Positions 18,198-26,862 of a stretch of 64,000 nt of DNA are shown here, one piece after another (positions within the stretch are counted from its first letter, which is position 1; each line of letters begins with the position of its first letter). This stretch comes from Dyella psychrodurans (lineage in GTDB: Bacteria > Pseudomonadota > Gammaproteobacteria > Xanthomonadales > Rhodanobacteraceae): NCBI RefSeq assembly GCF_003363265.1, contig NZ_QRBF01000002.1, positions 81,590 to 145,589 on the forward strand. Reading direction: 5' to 3'. The position numbers and the translations under genes are program-made. The notes below the pieces were generated by a model. That model made no database searches and had not been told where the DNA came from. It saw only the letters and a program-made list of their open reading frames with translations.

Positions 18198-18212
18198 GAT
18201 ATCGATATCATT
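18181..18212. promoter_or_regulatory. Tandem palindromic LacI-type operator
   Basis: The 15-base arms AATGATATCGATATC (18181-18195) and its inverse (18198-18212) are perfect around a two-base centre. Each arm also contains the self-palindrome GATATCGATATC with a central CG, the hallmark of LacI-family operators; the left one extends to TGATATCGATATCA. The element lies between the divergent LacI-family gene and the sugar operon, so it is the probable binding site for that regulator, possibly for two dimers. Confidence 0.75.
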
Positions 18213-18344
18213 TGCCGCATTGCACCATTCTGCGCCTTGGGTTGTGTCGGGAACGTCGTTGCATTTGGAGGAAAAGGTGATTGCGGGTGAAACTGGAGGT
18301 GCCGCGCCGATTCACTCCGCCATCGCCTTTTTGAGGGCCGCATC

Positions 18345-19358
18345 TTGACGAACGCCAAGAAAAAACAGCCCCTTGCGCACCGCCCCAGCCTCACCATGGC
18401 GGACCTGGCCGAGCTGGCGGGGGTCTCCAAGATCACGGTTTCGCGCGCCCTGAGCGAGAGCCCGCTGGTCAATGTGGAGACGCGGGAACGCGTGCAGGCG
18501 CTGGCGCGCAAGCACGGCTACAAGCTCAATGTCAGCGCCCGCAATTTGCGATTGCGCCGCAGCCATACCGTGGCGGTGATCGTGGAGATGAAGCCGTCCT
18601 CGGGCCGCACCATGTGGGATCCGTACCCGCTGTCCTTGTTGGGCGGCATTTCGCAGGAGCTGACGTCGGCCGGGTACAGCGTGCTGCTTACCACGCGCCA
18701 GGGAGCGGCCGATGCGTCCGTGCAGGCAGCCGACGGCCTGATTCTGCTGGGCCAGGGCGTGCGCCAGGATGCGGTTCGCCTCTACGACAAAGTGGGGCTG
18801 CCCATGGTGGTGTGGGGTGCCGCGGGGCAGGGCGGCGACAATCACATCGTGGTCGGCAGCGATAACCGCCAGGGCGGCATCAGCGTGGCGGAGCGGTTCC
18901 TGTCGATCGGGCGGCGCAATCCGGTCTTCATCGGCAACCCGGACCATCCGGAAATGGCACAGCGCCTGTTCGGTTTTGTCGACGAGCTGGCGGGGCACGG
19001 CATCAAGCCGCTGCTGCTGCGTCGCGACGACTTCACGCTCGAATCGGGCATCGACGCGGTGCGTTCCCTGCATGAACGCAAGGTGCGCTTCGATGCCATC
19101 TTCGCTTGCAGCGACTTGCTTGCGATGGGAGCGATACGCGCGCTGGTCGAACTGGGTTTGTCGGTGCCCAACGATGTATCCGTGATCGGTTACGACGACA
19201 CGCCGCTGGGGGCGAGTTTCCTGCCGCCGCTAAGTACCGTGCGGCAGAACTGGCAGGAAGGCGGCATTCTGCTGGCGCGCAAAGTGCTGGCGATGATCCA
19301 CAATCAGCCCGTGACGTCGCAGATGATGGCGACGACGCTGGTGGTTAGGTCAACTTAA
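18345..19358 (+). CDS. LacI-family transcriptional regulator of the sugar island
   Basis: A 337-residue regulator with an N-terminal helix-turn-helix (TMADLAELAGVSKITVSRAL, from about residue 17), the hinge-helix region NVSARNLRLRRS and a periplasmic-binding-protein-like effector domain (VIGYDDTPLGASFLPPLSTV near the end). It starts at TTG 18345; ATG 18396 would cut directly into the helix-turn-helix and is less likely. It is divergent from the GH65 fusion gene with the tandem operator between them. The likely role is repression relieved by a sugar or sugar phosphate; the effector is unknown. Confidence 0.87.
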   Translation: MTNAKKKQPLAHRPSLTMADLAELAGVSKITVSRALSESPLVNVETRERVQALARKHGYKLNVSARNLRLRRSHTVAVIVEMKPSSGRTMWDPYPLSLLGGISQELTSAGYSVLLTTRQGAADASVQAADGLILLGQGVRQDAVRLYDKVGLPMVVWGAAGQGGDNHIVVGSDNRQGGISVAERFLSIGRRNPVFIGNPDHPEMAQRLFGFVDELAGHGIKPLLLRRDDFTLESGIDAVRSLHERKVRFDAIFACSDLLAMGAIRALVELGLSVPNDVSVIGYDDTPLGASFLPPLSTVRQNWQEGGILLARKVLAMIHNQPVTSQMMATTLVVRST

Positions 19359-19367
19359 GCGTTTCTC

Positions 19368-19393
19368 GTCATTCCGGCCTTCGCCGGTATGAC
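19368..19393. repeat. REP-like palindrome
   Basis: GTCATTCCGGCCTTCGCCGGTATGAC is an imperfect palindrome around a TTCG-type loop. It lies between the convergent lacI-type gene and pilS, and is one of the family that recurs at 61716-61746 and 61808-61838. It probably acts as a transcription-end or RNA-stability element. Confidence 0.7.
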
Positions 19394-19432
19394 AGATGGG
19401 ACATCAAGATTGTTTGGCGCTGTTCTAAACAT

Positions 19433-21037
19433 TTAGACGGCCGGCTCGATGCGCGCGGGTGGCGTCAGCACCAATCGGAAACAACTCCCGCCACCTGCCA
19501 CACGCACGTACTCCAGCGCAGCCTGATTGGCCTCTGCCATCTGTCGCGCCAGATAAAGCCCGAGACCGGTGCCGTATTCGTGCGTGGTGTAGAACGGTTC
19601 GAAAATCTGCGCCGCCACTTTCGGCGCAATGCCGGGGCCGCGATCGATCACTTCCAGGATCGGCACGCCGTGTTCACCGTGACGCACCACCACCATCACG
19701 CGCGCGGACTCGCCCGGCATGCGTCCGTAGCGCAGCGCGTTTTGCACCAGATTCCATATCACCTGCTGCAGCTGTTGCGGATCGGCCACCGCAACGACCG
19801 GCGAGGCGCTGTTGTCGATCACGCGCAGCGAATCGGCGCCCAGGTCGTTGCCTTGCTTGTATTCCTCGACAAAGGAGTGGGACCAATCGCCGAGATTGAG
19901 CGTTTCCGGCCGCGACCGTTCGCGCCGCGACAGCTGCAGGATGTTCTCGATGATTTCATTGAGACGGCTGCAGTGGTTGTTGATGATCTCCACCATGCGC
20001 AAATCGGTGGGATTCATGTCGGTCGACTCCGCCAGCAACTGCGCCGAGTAACGAATGGCGGCGAGCGGGTTGCGGATTTCGTGCGCGATCGATGCCGACA
20101 GGCGTCCCAGCGAACTGAGCGTGAGTTCTTCCGCGCGACGGGAAACCAGCGAGGTATCGTCCAGGAAGATCAGCACCAGCGAATCGTCATTCGGCGCCAG
20201 GCGGCTGAAGCGCGGAATCACTTCCGGCATGCCGTCGGCCAGCTGCGTGGCGGTCTCGTCCAATTTGCCCGACGTGATCCAGTGATACAGCCGGCGCGAC
20301 AGTTCGGGCGCGACACGCCCAAGATCGCGCTGATCGGAAGACGGATTGCCCAGCAGCATCCACGCCGATTCGTTGATCTGGTGGATGCGATTGGCATCGT
20401 CCACCAGCATCACGCCCGTTTTCATGCGGCGGATGATCAGCTCGTTGACCTGCGACAGGTTGACCAGATCGATGCTGCGCTGCTCGGCCAGCGCCTCGCT
20501 GGCGCGCAGCTGGCGGCCAAGCACGTTACACAGTACGACGATCGAGAAATAGGCTATGCCGAACAAGCCCGACTCGAGGACATCGCGGTCATCGGCGGAG
20601 GCCATGTGCGGCAAGGACAGCAAGGTGCGACCCAGTACCCCCAACGTGGCCAGGGCGGCAAGGAACAGCGCGAGCCGGAGAGGCAATAGAAGCGCGCCCG
20701 CGGCCAGGTTCACCGCCAGCATCATCGCGATGCCGATGCGCGCGTCGTTCATGGCGGCAATCGCCAGAACCGCGGCGCCGATATCCACGAACAGCGTTCC
20801 GAGGATCGCCAGCCAACCCAGCGCGCGGGTCATGTGGTTGATCGACACGATGGCGATCGCAAACAGCAGATAGACCACCGCGACCAGGCGCGCCAGGCCG
20901 GCGCTGTCCAGGTGAGGCCAGCCCATCCCGGCCGGGGTGAAGGCCAGCCCCACGTAAACCAATGCCTGAGCCAGCCTGAAATAATTCAGGAACAACAATT
21001 CGTGGCGGGTCGTCGTGCTGTTGGGCGAGTCGGACAT
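19433..21037 (-). CDS. pilS: Type IV pilus sensor kinase PilS
   Basis: A 534-residue membrane kinase: six hydrophobic segments in the first ~190 residues (from LNYFRLAQALVYVGLAF onward), a PAS-like region with VMLVDDANRIHQIN, a phospho-acceptor His319 in SIAHEIRNPLAAIRYSAQLL, and an HATPase with DRGPGIAPKV and YGTGLGLYLARQM. This six-TM plus PAS layout is that of PilS, which phosphorylates PilR in type IV pilus control. I chose ATG 21037; a longer frame to 21193 translates only a dispersed palindromic repeat. It is next to sucC as in other xanthomonads, but pilR is displaced about 14 kb downstream by the sugar island. Confidence 0.87.
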   Translation of the reverse strand: MSDSPNSTTTRHELLFLNYFRLAQALVYVGLAFTPAGMGWPHLDSAGLARLVAVVYLLFAIAIVSINHMTRALGWLAILGTLFVDIGAAVLAIAAMNDARIGIAMMLAVNLAAGALLLPLRLALFLAALATLGVLGRTLLSLPHMASADDRDVLESGLFGIAYFSIVVLCNVLGRQLRASEALAEQRSIDLVNLSQVNELIIRRMKTGVMLVDDANRIHQINESAWMLLGNPSSDQRDLGRVAPELSRRLYHWITSGKLDETATQLADGMPEVIPRFSRLAPNDDSLVLIFLDDTSLVSRRAEELTLSSLGRLSASIAHEIRNPLAAIRYSAQLLAESTDMNPTDLRMVEIINNHCSRLNEIIENILQLSRRERSRPETLNLGDWSHSFVEEYKQGNDLGADSLRVIDNSASPVVAVADPQQLQQVIWNLVQNALRYGRMPGESARVMVVVRHGEHGVPILEVIDRGPGIAPKVAAQIFEPFYTTHEYGTGLGLYLARQMAEANQAALEYVRVAGGGSCFRLVLTPPARIEPAV

Positions 21038-21100
21038 CGCGCGGCTGGACACGGTTGTGGGCACTCGGCAGCAGGATAGGAAGGAGGCATTAGCCACTTT

Positions 21101-21235
21101 CTCCCTCTCCCCTCCGGGGAGAGGGTCGGGGTGAGGGGCCAATCTTGCGAAAATCGCTAGCTTGAAGCGGACTTCGATGCGCCACTTTCGCAAGATTGGC
21201 CCCTCACCTCAATCCTCTCCCCCAAGGGGAGAGGA
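21101..21235. repeat. Large inverted repeat between pilS and sucC
   Basis: Arms of 22 bases are perfect (21131-21152 and 21186-21207). Outside them lie imperfect arms made of the CTCTCCCC...GGGGAGAG motif, so the whole element is about 130 bases. The 21038-21446 intergenic region otherwise carries only the divergent promoters, which I cannot place with confidence. The CTCTCCCC-type motif recurs at 35957, 47774 and 50397-50500, so it is a dispersed element family. Confidence 0.65.
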
Positions 21236-21446
21236 GGCGAACGCAAAAGCCTTTCTTCATGGCCCCTTTCCATCGGGTCCGGCTGCTGCGAAAATACCGG
21301 GCCGTATTGCGCGGTTTTCGTCATGCCTAGGCATGCGTGCGGCGCACTGCAAGCCGGCAGTGCCGTACACCGCCGTTCGTTCTTCCCCTGCCTGTGCTGT
21401 TGCCATCGCGCAGGCCCGATCTTCCCCCATTCACTCGAGGTATCGA

Positions 21447-22613
21447 ATGAATTTCCACGAGTACCAGGCTAAAGAGCTGTTCGCGCACTACGGCATCGCC
21501 GTACCGCCGGGCAAAGTCGCCAACTCCCCCGACGCCGCCGTCGACGCCGCCAAGCACCTTGGCGGTTCGCAGTGGATGGTCAAGGCCCAGATCCACGCTG
21601 GTGGCCGCGGCAAGGCCGGTGGCGTCAAGTTCTGCAAGAGCCTGGATGACGTCCATGCCGCCGCCAAGGGCATGCTGGGCAAGAACATGGAAACGTACCA
21701 GTCCGCCGGCCGCGCGCTGCCGGTGAACCTGGTGCTGGTCACCGATGCCACGAACATCGCCAAGGAGCTGTACCTGTCGATCCTGGTCGACCGCGACAGC
21801 AAGGCCGTCACCTTCATCGCTTCCAAGCACGGCGGCGTGGACATCGAACAGGTGGCCAAGGAAACGCCGGACGACATCCACACCATCGTGGTGGATTTCG
21901 TGGAAGGCCTGCAGCCGTACCAGTGCCGCCAGCTCGGCTTTGCGATGGATCTGAACGCCAAGCAGGTGGCGCAGCTGACCAAGATCATGCTGGGCCTGTA
22001 CAAGCTGTTCAACGAGAAGGACCTTTCGCTGGTCGAGCTCAACCCGCTCGCCATTCTCGAAGACGGCAACCTCGCTGCCCTCGACGGCAAGGTCAACTCC
22101 GACGATAACGCCGAGTTCCGCCATGCGGACCTGGCCAAGATGCGCGACCTCACGCAGGAAGACGCTGCTGAGGCAGCTGCCGTGCAGCACAACCTCAACT
22201 ACGTGACCATGGACGGCAACATCGGCTGCATGGTCAACGGTGCGGGCCTGGCCATGGCCACCATGGACGTGATCAAGCTGGCGGGCGGCGAGCCGGCCAA
22301 CTTCCTCGACGTCGGCGGCGGCGCTACGAAAGAGCGCGTCACCGAAGCGTTCAAGCTGATTCTTTCCTCCGACAAGGTGAAGGCCATCCTGGTCAACATC
22401 TTCGGCGGCATCGTTCGCTGCGACCTCATCGCCGACGGCATCATCGCCGCGGTGAAGGAAGTGGGCCTGAAGATTCCGGTGGTGGTGCGCCTGCAGGGCA
22501 CCAACGTCGAAAAGGGCCGCGAACTGCTGGCCAACTCCGGTCTGGCGATTACGTCGGCCGATGATCTCAACGACGCGGCGAAGAAAGCCGTGGCCGCCGC
22601 GAAGTCGAAGTGA
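21447..22613 (+). CDS. sucC: Succinyl-CoA synthetase beta subunit
   Basis: Beta subunit (388 residues, the usual length) of the TCA-cycle enzyme converting succinyl-CoA to succinate with NTP formation. The N-terminal ATP-grasp domain starts [17 protein letters not shown], with [13 protein letters not shown] for nucleotide binding and VELNPLA for metal binding. The C-terminal CoA-ligase domain has [19 protein letters not shown] 21447 has GAGG upstream and matches the family N-terminus; an open frame reaching back to 21162 only crosses the repeat. It is followed by sucD after 13 bases. Confidence 0.97.
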   Translation: MNFHEYQAKELFAHYGIAVPPGKVANSPDAAVDAAKHLGGSQWMVKAQIHAGGRGKAGGVKFCKSLDDVHAAAKGMLGKNMETYQSAGRALPVNLVLVTDATNIAKELYLSILVDRDSKAVTFIASKHGGVDIEQVAKETPDDIHTIVVDFVEGLQPYQCRQLGFAMDLNAKQVAQLTKIMLGLYKLFNEKDLSLVELNPLAILEDGNLAALDGKVNSDDNAEFRHADLAKMRDLTQEDAAEAAAVQHNLNYVTMDGNIGCMVNGAGLAMATMDVIKLAGGEPANFLDVGGGATKERVTEAFKLILSSDKVKAILVNIFGGIVRCDLIADGIIAAVKEVGLKIPVVVRLQGTNVEKGRELLANSGLAITSADDLNDAAKKAVAAAKSK

Positions 22614-22626
22614 GGAGCAACCGAGC

Positions 22627-23508
22627 ATGAGCGTTCTCGTCAATAAGAACACCAAGGTGATCGTGCAGGGCTTCACCGGCCAGCAGGGCACCTTCCACGC
22701 CGAACAGGCGATCGACTACGGCACCAAGATCGTCGGTGGCGTGACCCCGGGCAAGGGCGGCTCCGAGCACATCGGTCTGCCGGTTTTCAACAGCGTGTCC
22801 GAAGCGGTCGACGAAACCGGCGCCGATGCGTCGGTGATCTTCGTGCCGCCGCCGTTCGCGGCCGACTCGATCCTCGAAGCGATCGACGCCGGCGTGCGCG
22901 TCATCGTCACGATCACCGAAGGCATCCCGGTGCTCGACATGCTGCGCGTGAAGAACGTGCTGGCCCAGCATCCGGAAACCGTGCTGATCGGGCCGAACTG
23001 CCCCGGCATCATCACGCCGGACGAATGCAAGATCGGCATCATGCCGGGTCACATCCACAAGGCGGGCAAGGTCGGCATCGTGTCGCGCTCCGGCACGCTG
23101 ACGTACGAAGCCGTGTTCCAGACCACCAATGAAGGCCTGGGCCAGTCCACCTGCATCGGCATCGGCGGCGACCCGATCAACGGCCTGAACTTCATCGACT
23201 GCCTGAAGCTGTTCCAGGACGATCCGCAGACCGAAGGCATCATCATGGTCGGCGAAATCGGCGGCAGCGCCGAGGAAGAAGCCGCTGAATTCATTGGCGA
23301 ATACGTCAAGAAGCCGGTGGTGTCGTTCATCGCGGGCGCATCGGCTCCGGCCGGCAAGCGCATGGGTCATGCCGGCGCCATCATCTCCGGTGGCAAGGGC
23401 ACGGCCGCGGCCAAGTTCGCGGCGCTGGAAAAGGCTGGCGTGACGACCGTGAAGTCGCCGGCCGACCTGGGCAAGACGCTGGCTGGTCTGCTCAACAAGA
23501 AGAAGTAA
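22627..23508 (+). CDS. sucD: Succinyl-CoA synthetase alpha subunit
   Basis: Alpha subunit (293 residues) carrying the CoA-binding Rossmann domain ([19 protein letters not shown]) and the phosphorylated active-site His in [15 protein letters not shown]. The segment [10 protein letters not shown] is also standard. GAGGAG lies upstream of the ATG. It is co-transcribed with sucC and closed by a strong terminator. Confidence 0.97.
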   Translation: MSVLVNKNTKVIVQGFTGQQGTFHAEQAIDYGTKIVGGVTPGKGGSEHIGLPVFNSVSEAVDETGADASVIFVPPPFAADSILEAIDAGVRVIVTITEGIPVLDMLRVKNVLAQHPETVLIGPNCPGIITPDECKIGIMPGHIHKAGKVGIVSRSGTLTYEAVFQTTNEGLGQSTCIGIGGDPINGLNFIDCLKLFQDDPQTEGIIMVGEIGGSAEEEAAEFIGEYVKKPVVSFIAGASAPAGKRMGHAGAIISGGKGTAAAKFAALEKAGVTTVKSPADLGKTLAGLLNKKK

Positions 23509-23532
23509 GCCGGTCGTTTCGAACGATCTGCG

Positions 23533-23565
23533 AAGGGCCGCGGAAACGCGGCCCTTTCTTTTTGC
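23533..23565 (+). terminator. Intrinsic terminator after sucD
   Basis: A ten-base perfect stem (AAGGGCCGCG / CGCGGCCCTT) with a GAAA tetraloop is followed by TTCTTTTTG, a standard Rho-independent terminator for sucCD. Confidence 0.92.
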
Positions 23566-23689
23566 CCTGAAGCGCTGCACGACGCCGATAGGTGCTGAAA
23601 CACAGCTGACATCGAAAGGAAATCGACAAGCGCAGGATTTCGTGCCAGCGTAAAGGTCTGCGCATGATTGGCATTGGGGGGTGCTTCGC

Positions 23690-24667
23690 ATGACCGCTTC
23701 GTCACGTCCGCCTTTCCTGTATCCGCCGGGTTCGCCGCTGATGCATCCGCCGTTGGCGCTGGACAAAGCGCGCCTCTACGGTTTCTGGGTCGCCGGCGAT
23801 CTCACCGCATTGCAGACCAGCGTCGATCACACGCTCAATGCATGCAGTCGCGGAGAATTGCATTTCACCGTGTTAACCCATTACGTGCTGCTGAGTTTTG
23901 CCGAGATCAGCCACGCGCACAGCGCCTACCCCATGGACATCGTGAAGGGGTGGGGCAAGGAGATCGACATCGTCACCTGGGTGATGGTGGGAGCGACCAA
24001 ACCCGGCGAAGTGTGGCCCACGTTTTATGCGTATCCGCTGCACATCTGGGTCGACGACTGCATGGCGTTGATCAACGGCCGCGAGCTGTACGGATATCCG
24101 AAATACGAATGCCTGTATGCGATGCCCGGTCCCGACGAATTGCCCACGACATTTCGTCTTGCCGCGAAAGGCTTCCAGCCGTTTTCGCCGAGAACGGAAT
24201 TGGCGATGCATCCACTGATCGATCTGGATGCCAAGCCAGGCCTCAAGGACGAACCGACGACCGATGTCACTGCATGGCGTGACGGACTGGTCGCCTGCAT
24301 GCACGAAACCCCAGGTTTCTGGGATACGCATCCTGCGTGGCGCAAGACCTTCGACCAATGGTTCGAATTTTTTCCGGGCGTGGACCAGGTGTTTCTCAAG
24401 CAGTTTCCCGATGGCAGCGGTCATCGCGCGGTGTATCAGGCCATCGTTGCCGCACCGGCGAAGGTCAAGGAAATTCGCGCACTGTCCCTGCTGACGGGGC
24501 GATACGACCTGCGGCTGCACGCGTTCGACAGTTTTCCGTTGCACCGCACGCTCGGCTGGGCCATCGGCGAGCAGCCGGCGCATTGCGGGTTCCGCATCGA
24601 TTTCGATTTCAACGTCGAGGGCGGCGTCGAACTCGTCAATAATTCCATCGTCACGGAGGAAGATTGA
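23690..24667 (+). CDS. Acetoacetate decarboxylase-like protein
   Basis: A 325-residue protein of the acetoacetate-decarboxylase superfamily, without a signal peptide. The segment INGRELYGYPKYE aligns with the active-site motif of true decarboxylases (GREL..YPKK): the Schiff-base Lys is kept, but the following Lys that tunes its pKa is Tyr here. This suggests altered chemistry, such as aldol/dehydration-type reactions known in the superfamily. The stop and the start of the next gene overlap in TGATG, so the two are coupled. ATG 23690 follows a run of six G; GTG 23681 is in frame. The substrate is unknown. Confidence 0.75.
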   Translation: MTASSRPPFLYPPGSPLMHPPLALDKARLYGFWVAGDLTALQTSVDHTLNACSRGELHFTVLTHYVLLSFAEISHAHSAYPMDIVKGWGKEIDIVTWVMVGATKPGEVWPTFYAYPLHIWVDDCMALINGRELYGYPKYECLYAMPGPDELPTTFRLAAKGFQPFSPRTELAMHPLIDLDAKPGLKDEPTTDVTAWRDGLVACMHETPGFWDTHPAWRKTFDQWFEFFPGVDQVFLKQFPDGSGHRAVYQAIVAAPAKVKEIRALSLLTGRYDLRLHAFDSFPLHRTLGWAIGEQPAHCGFRIDFDFNVEGGVELVNNSIVTEED

Positions 24668-26850
24668 TGGTGAACCAACCAAAGCGCATCGCCATCCTCG
24701 GTGGCGGTGTCGGTGCCATGACGGCGGCATTCTGGCTGACAAGCGGCGACAACTGGCAGGAACGCTATCAGATCGATGTCTATCAAATGGGTTGGCGATT
24801 GGGTGGCAAAGGTGCGAGCGGCCGCAATGCCGAGATCGCCCAGCGCATCGAAGAACACGGCCTGCATATCTGGTTCGGTTTTTACGACAACGCCTTCAAC
24901 GTGATGCAGCAGGCGTACAAGGAACTGGGCCGGCCTCCTGGCAGTCCGCTGGCGGCATGGACGGATGCGTTCAAGCCGCAGCACTACGTATGTCTGGCGG
25001 AGTTGATCGAAAGCGACTGGCGCGTGTGGCCGGTCGAGACGCCGGAACTGCCCGGCACGCCGGGCACCCCGCGCGAGCCCGAAACACCCGGCGCAGCGAT
25101 TGCCGAATTGATGGAGTGGCAGCGCTCGTGGATAGAATCCTGGGCGCTCACTTATCTCAAGCACAAAGGTTCGCCGTTTCGCATGGGCGAGCACCGCGAA
25201 AGCCGGCTGCACGACATTCTCACTGCGGCACGTGCTGGATTGACCGCTTTCGAAGACGTGGGCGATCCGCTGGTCGTGGCGCGCAAGGCGCGCGATCTGG
25301 CGCGATCGTCGTCGCGATCGGCATCGGCGAAAGGCGCGTCGACGGCGGACTGGCCGGCCGTGCTCAAGCTGCTCCAGGATCTGCAGCATGCGCTGCACGA
25401 CGTCGCCGCCCCGTTCGGCAATCCCGATACATGGTCGGACGACTGGCGCAGGCTTTATCTCGCCATGGATTTGTCGCTCGCCGTGGGCATCGGCATGTTG
25501 GTGGACGATGTGATCGGCGACGGTTTCGAAGCGATCAATCACATCGACTTCCGCGCCTGGATCGCACGCCATGGTGCGCAGCCGGTGAGCGTCGACAGTG
25601 CGCCGGTGCGCGGCTTCTACGATCTGGTCTTTGCGTACCGCGACGGCGATCCGATGCAGCCCGACATCGAGGCGGGCACGATGTTGCGCGGCATGCTCAA
25701 GGTCGGTCTGAGCTATCGCGGCGCGCTGATGTACAAGATGCAGGCCGGCATGGGCGATGTGGTGTTCGGACCGCTATACGAAGTGCTGAAGCGACGCGGT
25801 GTGCGTTTTCATTATTTCAACAAGCTCTGCGAGCTGCGTCCGGATGCGGCAGGCCGCAACGTGGGCGAGATCGAGCTTGAGCAACAGGCAGCTTTGATCG
25901 GCGATGCGTACGATCCGCTGGTCGACGTCAACGGCTTGCCATGCTGGCCATCGCAACCGCTTTACGCACAGATCGATCCGCGTCAGGCAGCGCTGTTGCA
26001 GCAGCACCGGATCAATCTGGAATGCCATTGGTCGGACTGGCCGGACGTCTATCGGCAAGCCTTCGGCACTGCGCTGCCGCGCAAAACGTTGCGTCTCGGT
26101 GTGGATTTCGACCAGATCGTATTTGGTTTGTCCGTGGCGAGCCTGGAGCATGTTGCGAAACCGCTGCTCGCCATCAACGCGCCGCTGCGGCAATGCAGTG
26201 AGAACGTGGCGGCGGTTGCGACACAGGCGTATCAGGTGTGGCTGAATCAGGATCTCAAGGGCATCGGCTGGAACTATCCGAGCGAGCACGGCGAAGAGCC
26301 GGTGTTGTCGGGTTTCACCGAGCCCTTCGATACCTGGGCCTCGATGGATCAATTGCTGTGCAGGGAAACCTGGCCATCCGGCAGCGAGCCGAAAAACATC
26401 GGGTACTTCTGCAATGCGTTATCGCTTGCCGCCTATCCGTCGCCGGACGATCACGGTTTTCCGGCACGCTGCGCGGAGCTGGTGAAGGTCGCTGCCATCC
26501 ATCAATTGGATGCGCAGATTCAGGCGTTGTGGACGAATGTCGAGGCAAATGCTTTTCCGTGGTCGTGGCTGGTCGATCCCGCCGGCGGATCGGGCGTCAC
26601 GCGTTTCGACAGCCAGTTCTGGCGCGCGAACATCGATCCCTCCGAACGCTACGTTCTGTCGCTGGTCGACACAAGCCGTTATCGCTTGCATGCCGATCAA
26701 TCCGGTTTCGCCAATCTATTTCTTGCCGGCGACTGGTTGAAGACCGGCCTCGACGCCGGATGCGTGGAAGCGGCCGTCATGGGCGGGATGCAGGCGAGCA
26801 GGGCGATCTGCGGGTTGCCCGAAAATATTCAGGGCGAGCACGGTTGGTGA
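24667..26850 (+). CDS. FAD-dependent oxidoreductase, desaturase/dehydroxylase-like
   Basis: A 727-residue flavoprotein with an N-terminal dinucleotide-binding fold (IAILGGGVGAMTAAFWL). The second motif GWRLGGKGASGRN and EEHGLHIWFGFYDNAF resemble phytoene-desaturase and hydroxysqualene-dehydroxylase relatives. The C-terminal FAD motif reads NLFLAGDWLKTGLDAGCVEAAVMGGMQASRAI. The middle is long and carries a Pro/Gly/Thr-rich insertion (ELPGTPGTPREPETPG) and a Ser/Ala stretch. Translation is coupled to the decarboxylase-like gene, pointing to a common pathway, perhaps on a polyketide- or terpene-like substrate. I do not recognise the exact function. Confidence 0.72.
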   Translation: MVNQPKRIAILGGGVGAMTAAFWLTSGDNWQERYQIDVYQMGWRLGGKGASGRNAEIAQRIEEHGLHIWFGFYDNAFNVMQQAYKELGRPPGSPLAAWTDAFKPQHYVCLAELIESDWRVWPVETPELPGTPGTPREPETPGAAIAELMEWQRSWIESWALTYLKHKGSPFRMGEHRESRLHDILTAARAGLTAFEDVGDPLVVARKARDLARSSSRSASAKGASTADWPAVLKLLQDLQHALHDVAAPFGNPDTWSDDWRRLYLAMDLSLAVGIGMLVDDVIGDGFEAINHIDFRAWIARHGAQPVSVDSAPVRGFYDLVFAYRDGDPMQPDIEAGTMLRGMLKVGLSYRGALMYKMQAGMGDVVFGPLYEVLKRRGVRFHYFNKLCELRPDAAGRNVGEIELEQQAALIGDAYDPLVDVNGLPCWPSQPLYAQIDPRQAALLQQHRINLECHWSDWPDVYRQAFGTALPRKTLRLGVDFDQIVFGLSVASLEHVAKPLLAINAPLRQCSENVAAVATQAYQVWLNQDLKGIGWNYPSEHGEEPVLSGFTEPFDTWASMDQLLCRETWPSGSEPKNIGYFCNALSLAAYPSPDDHGFPARCAELVKVAAIHQLDAQIQALWTNVEANAFPWSWLVDPAGGSGVTRFDSQFWRANIDPSERYVLSLVDTSRYRLHADQSGFANLFLAGDWLKTGLDAGCVEAAVMGGMQASRAICGLPENIQGEHGW

Positions 26851-26862
26851 TGATCGGCAGCG

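Noticed and set aside
21038..21193. N-terminal extension of PilS
   Set aside because: The extra residues (HPDPLPGGEREK-type) are the translation of the dispersed CTCTCCCC palindrome, not protein.
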